From the NCBI GenBank assembly GCA_910589415.1, contig OU342638.1, positions 5,704,001 through 5,768,000 of the forward strand: a DNA stretch of 64,000 bases, read 5' to 3'. Shown piece after piece: positions 11,451 to 21,747 of the stretch. The stretch is from Malachius bipustulatus (taxonomy: Eukaryota > Arthropoda > Insecta > Coleoptera > Melyridae). A program made the translations under genes and the position numbers. The notes under the pieces were generated by a model. That model was not told where the DNA came from. It did no database searches and was given only the letters and a program-made list of their open reading frames with translations. Within the stretch, counting starts at the first letter, position 1. Each line of letters opens with the position of its first letter.

Positions 11451-11939
11451 GTTTTCCAAAAACGTCCAAATTATCCAACAAGATTCAGTCAAGTGGTTAT
11501 CAAAAGCACAAGAATAGACGAAATTCTGAAACTCCAACTCGGATTTTATTTCTCAAAATTCTTTAACGCGAACGCTAAGTATCAGTAGTAAGACAGATTT
11601 AATTTTCCAAGATTTCCCTCTACTGAGACCTACGTCACTAAATTTCTCTACTGAACGACTCAAAGTGGTACTGGAACTGTGCGGCCATTCTTACTCAAGA
11701 ACCCGTCGAGACTTACCCAGACACCTAAACTCAAAGACTCAAAACTATCTCAAATCCAAATCATTACTCTAAAACTTACACAAATGTGTTAGACCTTCAG
11801 AATTATACTGATATGTTGACTAAGGTGGAACTTGACGTCAAAATATAGGGAGTAAAGTCCCTACTTTACTTAAAAGAACTTGGAAAGAATTTTCCAAATC
11901 AAAATTGTCATCAAAGGATAAACATACTATATGGTCCTA

Positions 11940-12050
11940 AAAAGGACTGTCAGTTTTCACTTTAGACGGTGCAGGGCGGAAAAGGACGAAAAAGGACCCG
12001 ATTGTCGTTTTCACTTTAGACGGGGCAGGGCGGAAAAGGGCAAACAAAAG
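11940..12050. repeat. Two-copy repeat, about 57 bp unit
   Basis: GTTTTCACTTTAGACGG followed by GCAGGGCGGAAAAGG occurs at about 11954 and again at about 12012, each followed by a GGACC or GGGCA stretch. Confidence 0.75.
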
Positions 12051-12267
12051 GACCCTAAAGAAGAGATAAAAGATCAAAAGCGAACTTAGATGTATACTGA
12101 AAACAGTGAAAAAGAAAAAAGAAAGAAGCACATAGAAATATATACAAGAAATCAGCCACTGGAACTATTTTCAAAATGGCTGGATACTTTCTCTTTAGGT
12201 AACACCAGGGTGGAAAGTACCAAAAATAACCCCAAAGATGTTGTCATTGTCTAAAGAAAATTTTTCA

Positions 12268-12535
12268 AACGAGAAACCAAATCTCAATCATTGGACCTAT
12301 GAAGTGGTTTTACTTACCAATGAACCCTATCTCAAAGAATAAAATTTTCAAAAAGAAAATCAAATCTCAACCGTTGGACCTATATGTGGTTTTACTTACC
12401 AACGAGCTCTATCTCAATTATTACAGAATAAAATTTTCAAAAAGAAAATCAAATCTCAAACGTTGGACCTATATGTGGTTTTACCTACCAACGAACTCTA
12501 TCTCAATTTCAAGGAAATAAAAATTTTCAAAGAGA
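12268..12535. repeat. Tandem repeat, about 85-bp unit, three copies
   Basis: The block CCAAATCTCAATCATTGGACC, TGGTTTTACTTACCAA and TCTATCTCAA with AATAAAATTTTCAAAAAGAA recurs three times with small length changes. It lies on the pol-distal side of the non-coding stretch. Confidence 0.8.
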
Positions 12536-13497
12536 AAGATCTTTACTCTTAACTGTTACACTACTCAAATGTTCTCAAAAGAGCAAACTTGAAAAGTTCT
12601 TACAAATGACGAGACTTCTAAAACTCAAAATTCCTTGTCAAAATCTGTATAGTTAATTTCCAATCATAACTCATTAACCACCTGTTAATGTTGTTCCGCC
12701 AAAATTAAACACCATTAAAGATATTCAAGATAATGTGTCAACTGAAAGAATTCTTAAATTTCAACTAACTTGTACTTATTGAATCTCAAACTCTAGCTAA
12801 AAATATTGACTCGACTTAACCTTAATCAAAGGAATGGAAAAGATTTTTATCATCAGGAGCTTTTTCTTCAAAATCTCAACCTAAAAATATTATAACTACC
12901 TCAATTCTCAACTCTACTCAACGGATCGTTCCTGAAAGTTACTGTTAGGATGATAACAGCTCAGATTTATATTTAGATTATGCCAATTATCAACTCTAAC
13001 AAAACTCGAAATTTTCAATTAAGAACTCACCTAAATCAACTCAACCCAACGCCTAGTCACGTAGCTCACTTATTTGCATGGGGCTCTAACGCGACCGTTT
13101 AAAAATATTTTACAAATTAGTCTGGCCATGACTAAAATGTAACTCAACCTCTACCTCAACAACAATTACTGGTAGGTTAGCTAAATTTATTTAATTTGTA
13201 CGCTAACATCACCAGTCTCAAATTATTTTAACCTAAGTACCTATAAAAGGATTTTCTCTAAACTCGACTCAACCTCTACGAAAACTCCTGACTCTAAACA
13301 ACCTTTATTTTTTCTCCAAAACCGTAACTAAATTTACTGAAAAAAACTTACTATTGACACACTAAACGAATTCTTTCTAAATTCTCAAACTACCAACAAA
13401 TAGGATATATACTGCCTTTGCGTGTGAACGGAGCTTTACACTAGGGGCGCCAACTTGAATACAACACAACTAGGTCACCCCTAAAGCGCGCTCTACA

Positions 13498-16400
13498 CTA
13501 ACACTGGCTATCCTGACTCTCAACAAATGGTTTAATATCACTTACGTGAAAATCTCCCAGGATTTTTCCTGACAGATCTGAAAGAACAACAACCTTACCA
13601 GTACCTTTAATTTTCTTTATCATAGCCGGGACATATTTCGGAGCCAATTTCTTAGAAAACTTATCGACCGCTTTGGAAAGAGCGAAGTTTTTCTTCCACA
13701 CTTTATCACCTTCTTGATAATTAACCTCTCGCCTGCGAAGGTTATACCTCTTAACATTTTTCTCAAAAGATTTTCTAATTTTCTCCTGGATTTGGGGACA
13801 AAGTTTAGGAACTTTGCTCACTTCGGACTGCCATTTAAGTCGATTGGAAAAATCGACTGGGTCAAAAGAACTATAATCAACATCCTTATAGAAACTACCA
13901 TTCACTGGTGTGTAACGTCCAAAAACCAAAAAAGAGGGTGAGTACCCTGTGGACTCATGTACCGAGGTATTAATTGCCTGAGCAATTTCGAAAATATGTT
14001 CGTCCCATGTTCGGTGATCATCATCTTTAATATATGACGCTATAGCACTACCCAAAACTTTATTCACCCTTTCGGTTGGATTAACCTGGGGGTGATAACT
14101 GGGATTATACCAGATCTTAGGAATCTGGTACTTCTTCATTAATTCTTTGAATTCTCTAGACCTGAACTGACTACCATTATCACAACACACGACCTCTGGA
14201 GTTCCGTAAACCAAAAAGATTTCTCTCTCCAAAATTTTCACGACCTTGGCTGAAGTAGCCTTAGGAAGGGGTTTTACTATAACAAATCGGGTGAAAGAAT
14301 CAGTAATAACTAACAATTGGGTATTTCCTGATTTAGATCTTGGGAAAGGTCCCATAAAATCTAACGAAATAGACTGAAACGGAAAATCGACTTTACGTTG
14401 ATTTCCTCCTAAACCAGCTGGAGATTGATTTGTGGATTTGTGGGCACCACAAGTCTCGCATGATCTAACATAACGTCTCACTGACTCCTTTACTCCTGGC
14501 CAATAATAATTTTCCAAAATTCTCGCCAACGTCTTTGAAATACCTAAATGAGCTGAAGTCGGATGATCATGACACTCAACAAAAACCTCTTTCCTATTCT
14601 CAGTTGGAACTACTATTTTCCAGTCTGAAAAATTAGACTGGATGTCGTGTTTTGGCCTAATATGTTTATACAAAATATTATCCTTAACGTCAAAATCTGG
14701 AAACTTCGCTGGGTTACAGCGGACTTTATTAATCATCTCAACATACCAGGTGTCTGGCGTAAAAGATTTAACATTAATCAACGAAATATGTCTGGACAGA
14801 AAATCAGCCATTACCAAATTCTTACCGGGACGATGAACAACCTTGAACTTAAATCCACTCAACCTGACCGTCCACCTAGCAATTCTGCCGACTGGATCTT
14901 TAATTTTATACAGCCATTGTAGGCTGGCATGGTCAGTAACAACCGTAAATTCTGTGCCCTCGACATAACACCTAAATTTTTCGATACCGAAAATAACTCC
15001 AAGACATTCCTTTTCTGTAACCGTGTAATTTTTCTTCTCAGTCTTGAGAAGCTTTCTAGAAGCATAAGCTATAGGGTGCTCAAAATCATCCTTAACTTGA
15101 TATAAAATTGCCCCCACCCCTACGTCACTTGCATCCGTCTGAATGAAGAAAGGTAGATTGGGATCCGGTTTGACTAAAATGGGAGCTGAAACCAACAATT
15201 CCTTAAGACTTTGGAAAGCCTCTTCGGCTTCCTCCGTCCAAATAACTGGAGGGTGCTTCTTACGACCCTTAATAAGCGATGTAATTGGCTCAGACACGGT
15301 GGAAAAATTAGGGATGAACTTTCGATACCATTGGAGGATTCCAATTACTCTCCTAACTTCAGTGGTAGTTTTAGGTGATGGCATATCAACAATAGCCTGA
15401 ACTTTTCCTGGATCGGTCCTTAGACCTTTCCTATCTACCACATAACCCAAAAACGATAACGAATCTCTACAGAACTTACACTTATCCAGGTTGATCTTCA
15501 ACCCGGCTTTAGTGAGAATTTCCAACACTTCAGCAAGAAGGGCAATGTGTTCCTCGAATGAATTGGACACACAAATAATGTCATCCAAATAGGTAAAAAC
15601 TCGATCTTCAAACTTGGTACCCCTAAATAGGTGGTCCATTAACCGTTGTTGCGTCTGCGCCGCATTACACAACCCAAAAGGCATAACCTTAAACTGAAAA
15701 AGACCTCGACCATGAACTTGAAACGCCGTTTTGGGCTTGGAGGTTTCCTCCAAGGGAATATTCCAAAACGCCTTTGTTAAATCAATCGAAGATAGATAAG
15801 TAGATCCAGCTACTTTACTCAAAATACTATCTACCAACGGTAGTGGGTAGGAATCCTTAACAGTCAACTCATTTATCTTACGACCATCAAAACACATACG
15901 GTAGGTACCGTCACTTTTTGGAACCATCAAAACAGGACTTGACCAAGCTGAATTACTTTCCTCTATAACTCCATCTCTTAACATTGAATTTACTTCCTGA
16001 TGTAAAAATTTGGTGATAGCAGGAGACAGAGGGTACTGCCTCTGCTTCACGGGTCTAGCTGAACCTGTATCTATGAAATGTGTAATTTCACTCGTACGAC
16101 CGGGAGCTTTCGAAGCAAGTAATTCGTACTGCTTTATTACCTTATCTAAAATCAACTGTTGTTCCTCTGACAACTCCTCAAGATAAGTACCTAAATTTGG
16201 AGTCTCTCCTGTAATCTCGTTAATGTCAAAAACTTGATTCTTAAAATCGATAGCCAACTCAACCTGCTTGCAAAAATCAGAACCTAAAATAACAGCGTGG
16301 GATATAGTAGGGATAATTGTAAATTCTAACTCAATCAACCTATCCTCAAAACAAATAGGCAAAACTACAGTACCTAGAACTGTTTGTGGCTGTCCATTTG

Positions 16401-16617
16401 CTACAGTCACTCGCGGTAATTTATCTTTAACTATTCGATTGGGTTCCAACAGTTCCCAAATCGACTCAGTTCCTGCACCTAAGATGGAAATATTTGCCCC
16501 AGTGTCAACTAGAGCTAGAATCTCAAAACCCTCTAATTCAATAGAGATATACGGCCTATTATCTGCATCTTTACTCTCAAAAACTGGACTGATCTGCTTA
16601 GAAAGGTTCGAGTTCAC
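13498..16617 (-). CDS. Gypsy pol: protease, reverse transcriptase, RNase H, integrase (1039 codons)
   Basis: The frame is intact. Protease is seen at ALVDTGANISILG (about residues 35-46). Reverse transcriptase follows with VLMVPKSDGTYRM, MPFGLCNAAQT and the active site YLDDI (about residue 343). RNase H shows IQTDASDVGVGAIL and VTDHASLQWL. Integrase has a zinc-binding part ending CETCGAHK and a catalytic triad D in SLDFMGPF, D in CDNGSQF and E in NPTERVNK. The C-terminus (KLAPKY, GDFHVSDIKPF) resembles insect mdg3/Osvaldo-type elements. The frame stays open upstream of this start and overlaps the end of gag in the -1 frame, so pol is probably made as a Gag-Pol fusion and 16617 is not a true start codon. 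Confidence 0.93.
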   Translation of the reverse strand: MNSNLSKQISPVFESKDADNRPYISIELEGFEILALVDTGANISILGAGTESIWELLEPNRIVKDKLPRVTVANGQPQTVLGTVVLPICFEDRLIELEFTIIPTISHAVILGSDFCKQVELAIDFKNQVFDINEITGETPNLGTYLEELSEEQQLILDKVIKQYELLASKAPGRTSEITHFIDTGSARPVKQRQYPLSPAITKFLHQEVNSMLRDGVIEESNSAWSSPVLMVPKSDGTYRMCFDGRKINELTVKDSYPLPLVDSILSKVAGSTYLSSIDLTKAFWNIPLEETSKPKTAFQVHGRGLFQFKVMPFGLCNAAQTQQRLMDHLFRGTKFEDRVFTYLDDIICVSNSFEEHIALLAEVLEILTKAGLKINLDKCKFCRDSLSFLGYVVDRKGLRTDPGKVQAIVDMPSPKTTTEVRRVIGILQWYRKFIPNFSTVSEPITSLIKGRKKHPPVIWTEEAEEAFQSLKELLVSAPILVKPDPNLPFFIQTDASDVGVGAILYQVKDDFEHPIAYASRKLLKTEKKNYTVTEKECLGVIFGIEKFRCYVEGTEFTVVTDHASLQWLYKIKDPVGRIARWTVRLSGFKFKVVHRPGKNLVMADFLSRHISLINVKSFTPDTWYVEMINKVRCNPAKFPDFDVKDNILYKHIRPKHDIQSNFSDWKIVVPTENRKEVFVECHDHPTSAHLGISKTLARILENYYWPGVKESVRRYVRSCETCGAHKSTNQSPAGLGGNQRKVDFPFQSISLDFMGPFPRSKSGNTQLLVITDSFTRFVIVKPLPKATSAKVVKILEREIFLVYGTPEVVCCDNGSQFRSREFKELMKKYQIPKIWYNPSYHPQVNPTERVNKVLGSAIASYIKDDDHRTWDEHIFEIAQAINTSVHESTGYSPSFLVFGRYTPVNGSFYKDVDYSSFDPVDFSNRLKWQSEVSKVPKLCPQIQEKIRKSFEKNVKRYNLRRREVNYQEGDKVWKKNFALSKAVDKFSKKLAPKYVPAMIKKIKGTGKVVVLSDLSGKILGDFHVSDIKPFVESQDSQC

Positions 16618-16628
16618 CTGTCTCGATT

Positions 16629-18431
16629 CTAACGTCTCTTCGGAATCGCACCTGATTCTGGACCTGGTTGGCGTCTTCGAAACTCGAGGGAAGTCGCGCC
16701 AAAATCTTCTCTCGCTGACTCGTTTTTTGAATCTGCCTTAGAACTTTCTTTACCTAAATTCGACTCCCGAGTTTCTGGACAATCCACCACCTTCTTAACG
16801 TCCTTGAACTCAACTGCTTCCTGATTATCTTTCCCTGAATGATGACATCGGGGACAAGAAGGTGCTATTGCTCCTTTCAAACCGCACGAAAAACAAAATT
16901 TCTCAAGTGGATGTGGACAAAAATTAAATGAATGACCCGCCTGGTCACAATTCCAACAGGAAAAGGAGCTGACTGGGGGTCGGTCTGACTTATTCATCGA
17001 CTGATTTGGGGCATTCGCAAATCTTCGGGGAGGAAGAGGTGGACGAGGGGTCTCTACTTTAACCTTTGGGATTTCCTTCGCTTCCCTAACCGTCGTTCCC
17101 ACAGGGGCTGCCTGGGGTCGACCTACACGGACCTTACCCTCTACTCCACTCATTATCACCGAATTCTTCGCGATCTGCCTGCATAGACATTCTAACTGCT
17201 CATAGGAAACCAGATCAATCAAACATAACTTCGAATTCAAATCGGGTAGGAGGTTTCTCCTAACTATCTTCAACTGTTCCGGAATAGAAATTGGATTTAA
17301 AAGGTGTGAAAACTTCATCCTTAAATTCGCAATAAACGTAACGACATTTTCATTATTCCTTTGCCTAAAGGAGCGAATCTCCTCTAGGAGTTCTTCATCG
17401 TAATTTGGAGGGATGAAAGTATTACCAATCCTTGCCTCCAAGTCTCGCCAAGACCTCAACTGATACTTAATGCTTCGGAACCATGAGAGAGCTGGTTCCT
17501 TAAATAAATCGACTGCACTATTAAAAACTGTATCAAGGGGGACTCCCCTAGCTTGACTAAGTTCGCGAACTCTTTCTAAAAATTTTATAACTTCAATTCC
17601 CTTTTCCTTACCAGTAAAACATAATCCCCATTTATACACTGGGATGACCTTATCTATAGGCGCTACTAACTGGATGGATGGAACTTGAGAATTGAGACTA
17701 AACTGTGAGAAAGTGGGTGATGGATTTCTCACTGGGGGTACAAAACTGCTCGAATGTGCCTGATTATCATAATCAAAGGGTACCTGGTCATAATCTAAAA
17801 ACGGATTGGTGTTATGGCTTCTTAAGCCTAACCTTCTTAACGATAGATCTTCTGGAAGATTCGAAGGGACTCTCGAAACCGTATGAAGATTACCTTCATG
17901 AGTAGTTGAAGCATTATGACATGATAACCTATCAAATGCTTGATCTAAAAGAGAGGCCTGCGATCTTGGTGGGATTTCTGTTCTTGAACTGACTACCTCA
18001 CCGACAATCTTTTTCTTAAAATCGTCTCTCAATCGTAGAGCATCTGCTCTAACCTGATCTCGACTAGCAGTCTGAACATCAGATGTGACCTTCATCCTAT
18101 CTATCCTTCCTAACAAATGAGCTAACCTCGAAGAAAATCTCCTAGCTACATTAGACTGAGGGGAAATAATTACCTCATCGTGTAATATTTCAGTCATATC
18201 CAAAATAGAATCCAAAACTTGACTCAAATCCTCATTAAAATCGAAAGGAGAGGTAGTCACAGTGACTCCTCCATTTATTCTCAAAAGTTGACTTAATTGG
18301 GTCCGCCTATAATTTCCGTTCCAATGTGGAACTTCTCCTCTTAATAAAATTTCATACTTAATCTCATCTACCTTGAGATCAACGACCTCAAAACCGACTG
18401 TAGTATTTTCCTCAATAAAATCCATTTTCAC
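16629..18431 (-). CDS. Gypsy gag (600 codons)
   Basis: This intact frame starts with ATG at 18431 and ends at TAG 16631-16629. The middle third (KWGLCFTGKEKGIEVIKFLE to CRQIAKN) is a retrotransposon gag capsid domain. Near the C-terminus are a standard CCHC knuckle CWNCDQAGHSFNFC and a second variant knuckle CFSCGLKGAIAPSC that lacks the histidine, then CPRC. Gag forms the capsid and binds element RNA. The N-terminal 250 residues are less conserved. The last 33 codons overlap the open pol frame. Confidence 0.9.
   Translation of the reverse strand: MKMDFIEENTTVGFEVVDLKVDEIKYEILLRGEVPHWNGNYRRTQLSQLLRINGGVTVTTSPFDFNEDLSQVLDSILDMTEILHDEVIISPQSNVARRFSSRLAHLLGRIDRMKVTSDVQTASRDQVRADALRLRDDFKKKIVGEVVSSRTEIPPRSQASLLDQAFDRLSCHNASTTHEGNLHTVSRVPSNLPEDLSLRRLGLRSHNTNPFLDYDQVPFDYDNQAHSSSFVPPVRNPSPTFSQFSLNSQVPSIQLVAPIDKVIPVYKWGLCFTGKEKGIEVIKFLERVRELSQARGVPLDTVFNSAVDLFKEPALSWFRSIKYQLRSWRDLEARIGNTFIPPNYDEELLEEIRSFRQRNNENVVTFIANLRMKFSHLLNPISIPEQLKIVRRNLLPDLNSKLCLIDLVSYEQLECLCRQIAKNSVIMSGVEGKVRVGRPQAAPVGTTVREAKEIPKVKVETPRPPLPPRRFANAPNQSMNKSDRPPVSSFSCWNCDQAGHSFNFCPHPLEKFCFSCGLKGAIAPSCPRCHHSGKDNQEAVEFKDVKKVVDCPETRESNLGKESSKADSKNESAREDFGATSLEFRRRQPGPESGAIPKRR
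16668..16702 (-). promoter_or_regulatory. Stem-loop downstream of the slippery site
   Basis: On the minus strand TTGGCG pairs with CGCCAA, and inside them CTTC pairs with GAAG, enclosing a CTCGAG-containing loop. It begins 19 bases after the heptamer, longer than the usual 5-9 base spacer, so its role as a frameshift stimulator is only possible. Confidence 0.4.
16722..16728 (-). promoter_or_regulatory. Slippery heptamer A AAA AAC for -1 ribosomal frameshifting (gag to pol)
   Basis: In the gag reading frame the minus strand reads TCA AAA AAC, a textbook X XXY YYZ heptamer. Slipping by -1 enters the pol frame, which is open from here through the pol ORF without a stop. The gag stop is 91 bases further on. 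A potential stem lies downstream at 16668-16702. Confidence 0.72.
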
Positions 18432-18961
18432 TATTTATCTCAAAAGAATTTTTACCTCAAAATTCTCAAACAAGACTTTTCAACCAACTCCACCTGAAAC
18501 AAAGAAAACGAAAATCCCGTTTCTTTTCTTAGTTGACTTGACCTGACCTAACAGAATTATCCAAAACCAAAATTCAAAAATCAGATTGTTGCTGATTCTA
18601 TCTGTAACTCCACCTAAGCTGAAAAATTAAAAAATTATCGAACTCGAAAACCACATCTTCAGGTTTACCACACCGTCTTGGCTGGAACCTAAAAAGCTGA
18701 AACGTCAAAAAGAAAACAACACGGACTCAAATACCACAGGTCTGAATTCCCTCGAAGTCCTTCGTTGAAAATTTCAAACCTTACCTTTTGGTTTTAGTCC
18801 ATCTGTAAACTCTACGCAACTAAGAAAGGTATTTGTCTTTACTTGTCTAAATTTTGAAAAAGTTTTTCTCTCAAAAATTATTAAAACACCAACACCTCAT
18901 GTTCATTAATTCTTCTCAAAGTTTGAGAAAGTTTTCGAAAAAAGAATAAGGAGATTGATTT

Positions 18962-18978
18962 ATCCTGGTCACGGCACC
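18962..18978 (-). other. Primer binding site, tRNA-His type
   Basis: On the minus strand, three bases after the 5' LTR, GGTGCCGTGACCAGGAT is complementary to the conserved 3' end of insect tRNA-His (aminoacyl stem GCCGTGA with T-arm CCTGG), with the terminal CCA matched except for one base. Confidence 0.7.
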
Positions 18979-18981
18979 GCT

Positions 18982-21747
18982 TGGAGCCTTCCTCCCCCTC
19001 GCTTACTCCCACTCAAAAAGTTGAACAATAAAAAAATAATAATTCACTTACCTTAACCCCGAAAGGAAGGAGGTGGCTATTGACAGATCTCAATGTGACT
19101 AGGCAAATTTGTAACATTAGCCACATTGGCCTGTCGAGTGGAACATATCAAATTTGGAATGCCCCACCCAAATATTCTAAATGTCGAAACAAAAATAAAC
19201 TTTAAATTTTGAAAAGTGATCGTCTAAATTTCCAAAGTATCAAATCAAAACCAAACTTAATCAAAATGTTCGTTGTGATTATCCAGCCCGGGACAGATAA
19301 ATGTGGCCTTCCTCTGGAAAATCCAGCATTCACCGAACCAGACTGGACCCGTAGTAACTCCTAACAATTTTACAAACAATAACAAAAAAATTGATAAACC
19401 CCACCAAAATATACCAGAATAATCACCCTATTCTTGAGGTTGCTCTACTTATTGAATAGATGTTTTAAAAGAACATGAGGAGGGTTGATTCTCAAAACTC
19501 TAAAATTGTTGAATTTTAATACAAAGATTTATTAAAATCAATTTCATCATCAGTACAATAGACTGGCAATCATCAATAGATCTTACATATAAACAATCAA
19601 TTTAATAATTAAAATCAGTAATCCTGACTCAAATATTCAAACATAAATATTACCTTATTACCAATGATATCAAACTTACATGATTAAAATTCAAGATAGG
19701 TACCTATATCATTTCAATAGTTCAGATAAAAATTTCCAAAGCTCAAATTCTATTAAACAATTTCTAAACTATAACACATAGGTATGATTCTGAATAGAAC
19801 TCGGAGTTAGATCAGAGGTTATTTATCAAAAATTTAAATTTATCTTAAGCAAAAGTTTCAATATAAAAATCGGTATCTACCTACAAAATCCGAAATTCAA
19901 AATTTAATTTGCAAAATGATCATCTCTAACTCAAAATCCTAAACACACACGATAAATTTAATAAATTATTTTTACACATAACCATTACATTAGTCACTCA
20001 TTGACCACAATAAAAGTTCATAACATATTACCACAAATCAGTTTCACTTAGAAAGTCATAGGTGATGAAATCAATTAAACACTGTACTTGAATTTATTTA
20101 ATTTTCTGGATTGTCGGAAAATAGCAAAAGTTTATTCACGCATAAAAACATACCTTATTATTCAAAACTCCATCTCAAAAACTGACGAACTAAGGTTCCT
20201 CTAACCTAAGCGCGATGATCAAAGACTAGGCCGGCATGGTTGCTGGAACTGCCTTTGCACTGGTGTTAGCACCCCTTGGTTGGTGCTCCAGGTGCCGGAT
20301 GAGCTGGACTGCTCCCCCTGCTACCTTGGGACGACCAAATATAAAAGCGCTAGAACCTCTGCCTGATGAAACCTTCCATGCCTCCAAACTAAACTCCACC
20401 ACTCTTCTTTATTTCTCCAAGCTTCTTCAAATATCACCCTTCACACAGGTTAGTATACCTACCTAGGTAGGTACCTACCTAAGCCTCCACATGATCGAAT
20501 CTTTATGTAAACTTTCATGTGAATCAGAAATTTGAAAGTTGGAACTCAAAACTCAGAAACTAGAAGTTCGAAATTAACATTCAGGAATCAAAAGTTAAAA
20601 CTTAGAAATTCAAAGTTCGAAATCAAAAACTGGAAGTCGGAAATTAGTAGTTAAAAAATTGAAACTAGAAGTTGGAATCTAACACTCTAGAACTTGAAGC
20701 TCAAAAGTAAATCAAAACTAAAGTTCAAAACTACGTTCAAAACTACGTCCCAAAACTTTGTTCAAAAACTTAATCTAGTAGTACGTAAGTCCAAAACCAC
20801 GTCTAAAACTAAGTCCCAAAACTAAGTCCAAACCCACGTCCCTTGTCTGTAAAGACAAGAAAGCGAACATTAGTTATAATGACCAAAATTAAATTCAAAA
20901 GATTACTCACGTAAGACTGCATCTTTCACGGAAACAACTTCACCATAATAACGTCTATGGGTGCTCACACAAGGGACTAATACTAATTTACGAACTTGTA
21001 GACAAGCTACATGATCTCCCGAACTAAGACCCAAAAATGAACCTAACGCGTCCTCTACCCTTACTTATAATTTTTCTGGGGTGACGCTACTCATGCGCCC
21101 CAACTACCGTCTAACCGAAAATGTTGACCTACTTTCCACTCCAAATCTCATCGTTGACAGTATGCAACACTTAAAACTCGCACGCGACGGTGTCGGATCT
21201 TTCACCATATACGTCAGCACACTCTCGACAGTACGACCAACCTCTCCAGTTCTCCCTCTATTCAAACTTAAACTTCACAATCGTGAATCCGCATATCTCC
21301 GAGGCTTGTCGTGTCTCAGAACGAAACGCAAGTTGTTTATGTTTCTTTATGGGTTTCTCGACTATCTTTTCATGTTTTTTTTAACCCACACCCAAAGAAA
21401 TAATCTTTTAGGTTTTATCTGGATAACTAATCGGAAATCTAGAGTAGCAAGATGAGAGTGGTCTCATTAGACGTGGAAAATTAATTCGCATAAGATGATA
21501 TACTTTTCAAACTCTGCAGAACCGGGACAGAAAATCGACCAGACATGTTTTCTACGTCTTACTTAAATAACAAAAGCAAGAATTTCTTAATAGCTGCCAG
21601 GTGTTCGTTCGTGATCTTTGCCTAATACAGCCTCCTACATCAGCGAAAATGTACAGTCAATCATAACTTTTCTGAACTTTATAAAAATATTCCAAATCGA
21701 GAATTAAAATTTTGAAAAAGAAAACGTAGCGTGCAAGGCACGCTGCA
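18982..21747 (-). repeat. 5' LTR of the giant Gypsy element
   Basis: Direct copy of 7285-10049, one base longer because of an A-run. It borders the primer site on its left and the ACGT target duplication on its right, after which the interrupted older Gypsy frame continues. Confidence 0.93.

Larger units (their letters stand above)
10059..13497 (-). other. Long non-coding stretch between pol and the 3' LTR of the giant Gypsy
   Basis: About 3.4 kb separate the pol stop from the purine tract. I see no envelope-like frame: the open frames are below about 100 codons and are repeat-derived. The stretch is built from several duplicated blocks, listed separately. It could hold an lncRNA, packaging or transport signals, or captured sequence. 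Confidence 0.7.
7285..21747 (-). mobile_element. Giant Ty3/Gypsy LTR retrotransposon, complete, 14.5 kb, long LTRs
   Basis: Two direct repeats of about 2.77 kb (7285-10049 and 18982-21747) begin TGGAGCC and end GCTGCA on the plus strand and are flanked outside by ACGT (7281-7284 and 21748-21751). The coding strand is minus: 5' LTR on the right, then primer site, gag, pol, a 3.4 kb non-coding stretch, a purine tract and 3' LTR. By eye the LTRs differ in one A-run length and in one C/T (9106 against 20804), so insertion is recent. Gag and pol are uninterrupted. Most insect Gypsy elements are 5-8 kb with LTRs below 1 kb, so the length is unusual. Pol motifs suggest an mdg3/Osvaldo-like lineage, tentatively. 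Confidence 0.93.

Noticed and set aside
11212..11517. 101-codon plus-strand frame with repeated MSKSGYLNYLYSK
   Set aside because: It is a product of a 39-bp tandem repeat whose period is divisible by three; it is antisense to the giant Gypsy.
10059..13497. Envelope gene for the giant Gypsy (which would make it an errantivirus-like element)
   Set aside because: No frame long enough on the coding strand, no signal peptide plus membrane anchor layout, and the stretch is repeat-built.
14642..14922. Plus-strand frames inside Gypsy pol, and similar antisense frames in the Copia, LINE and mariner coding regions
   Set aside because: Shadows of well-supported coding frames on the other strand.
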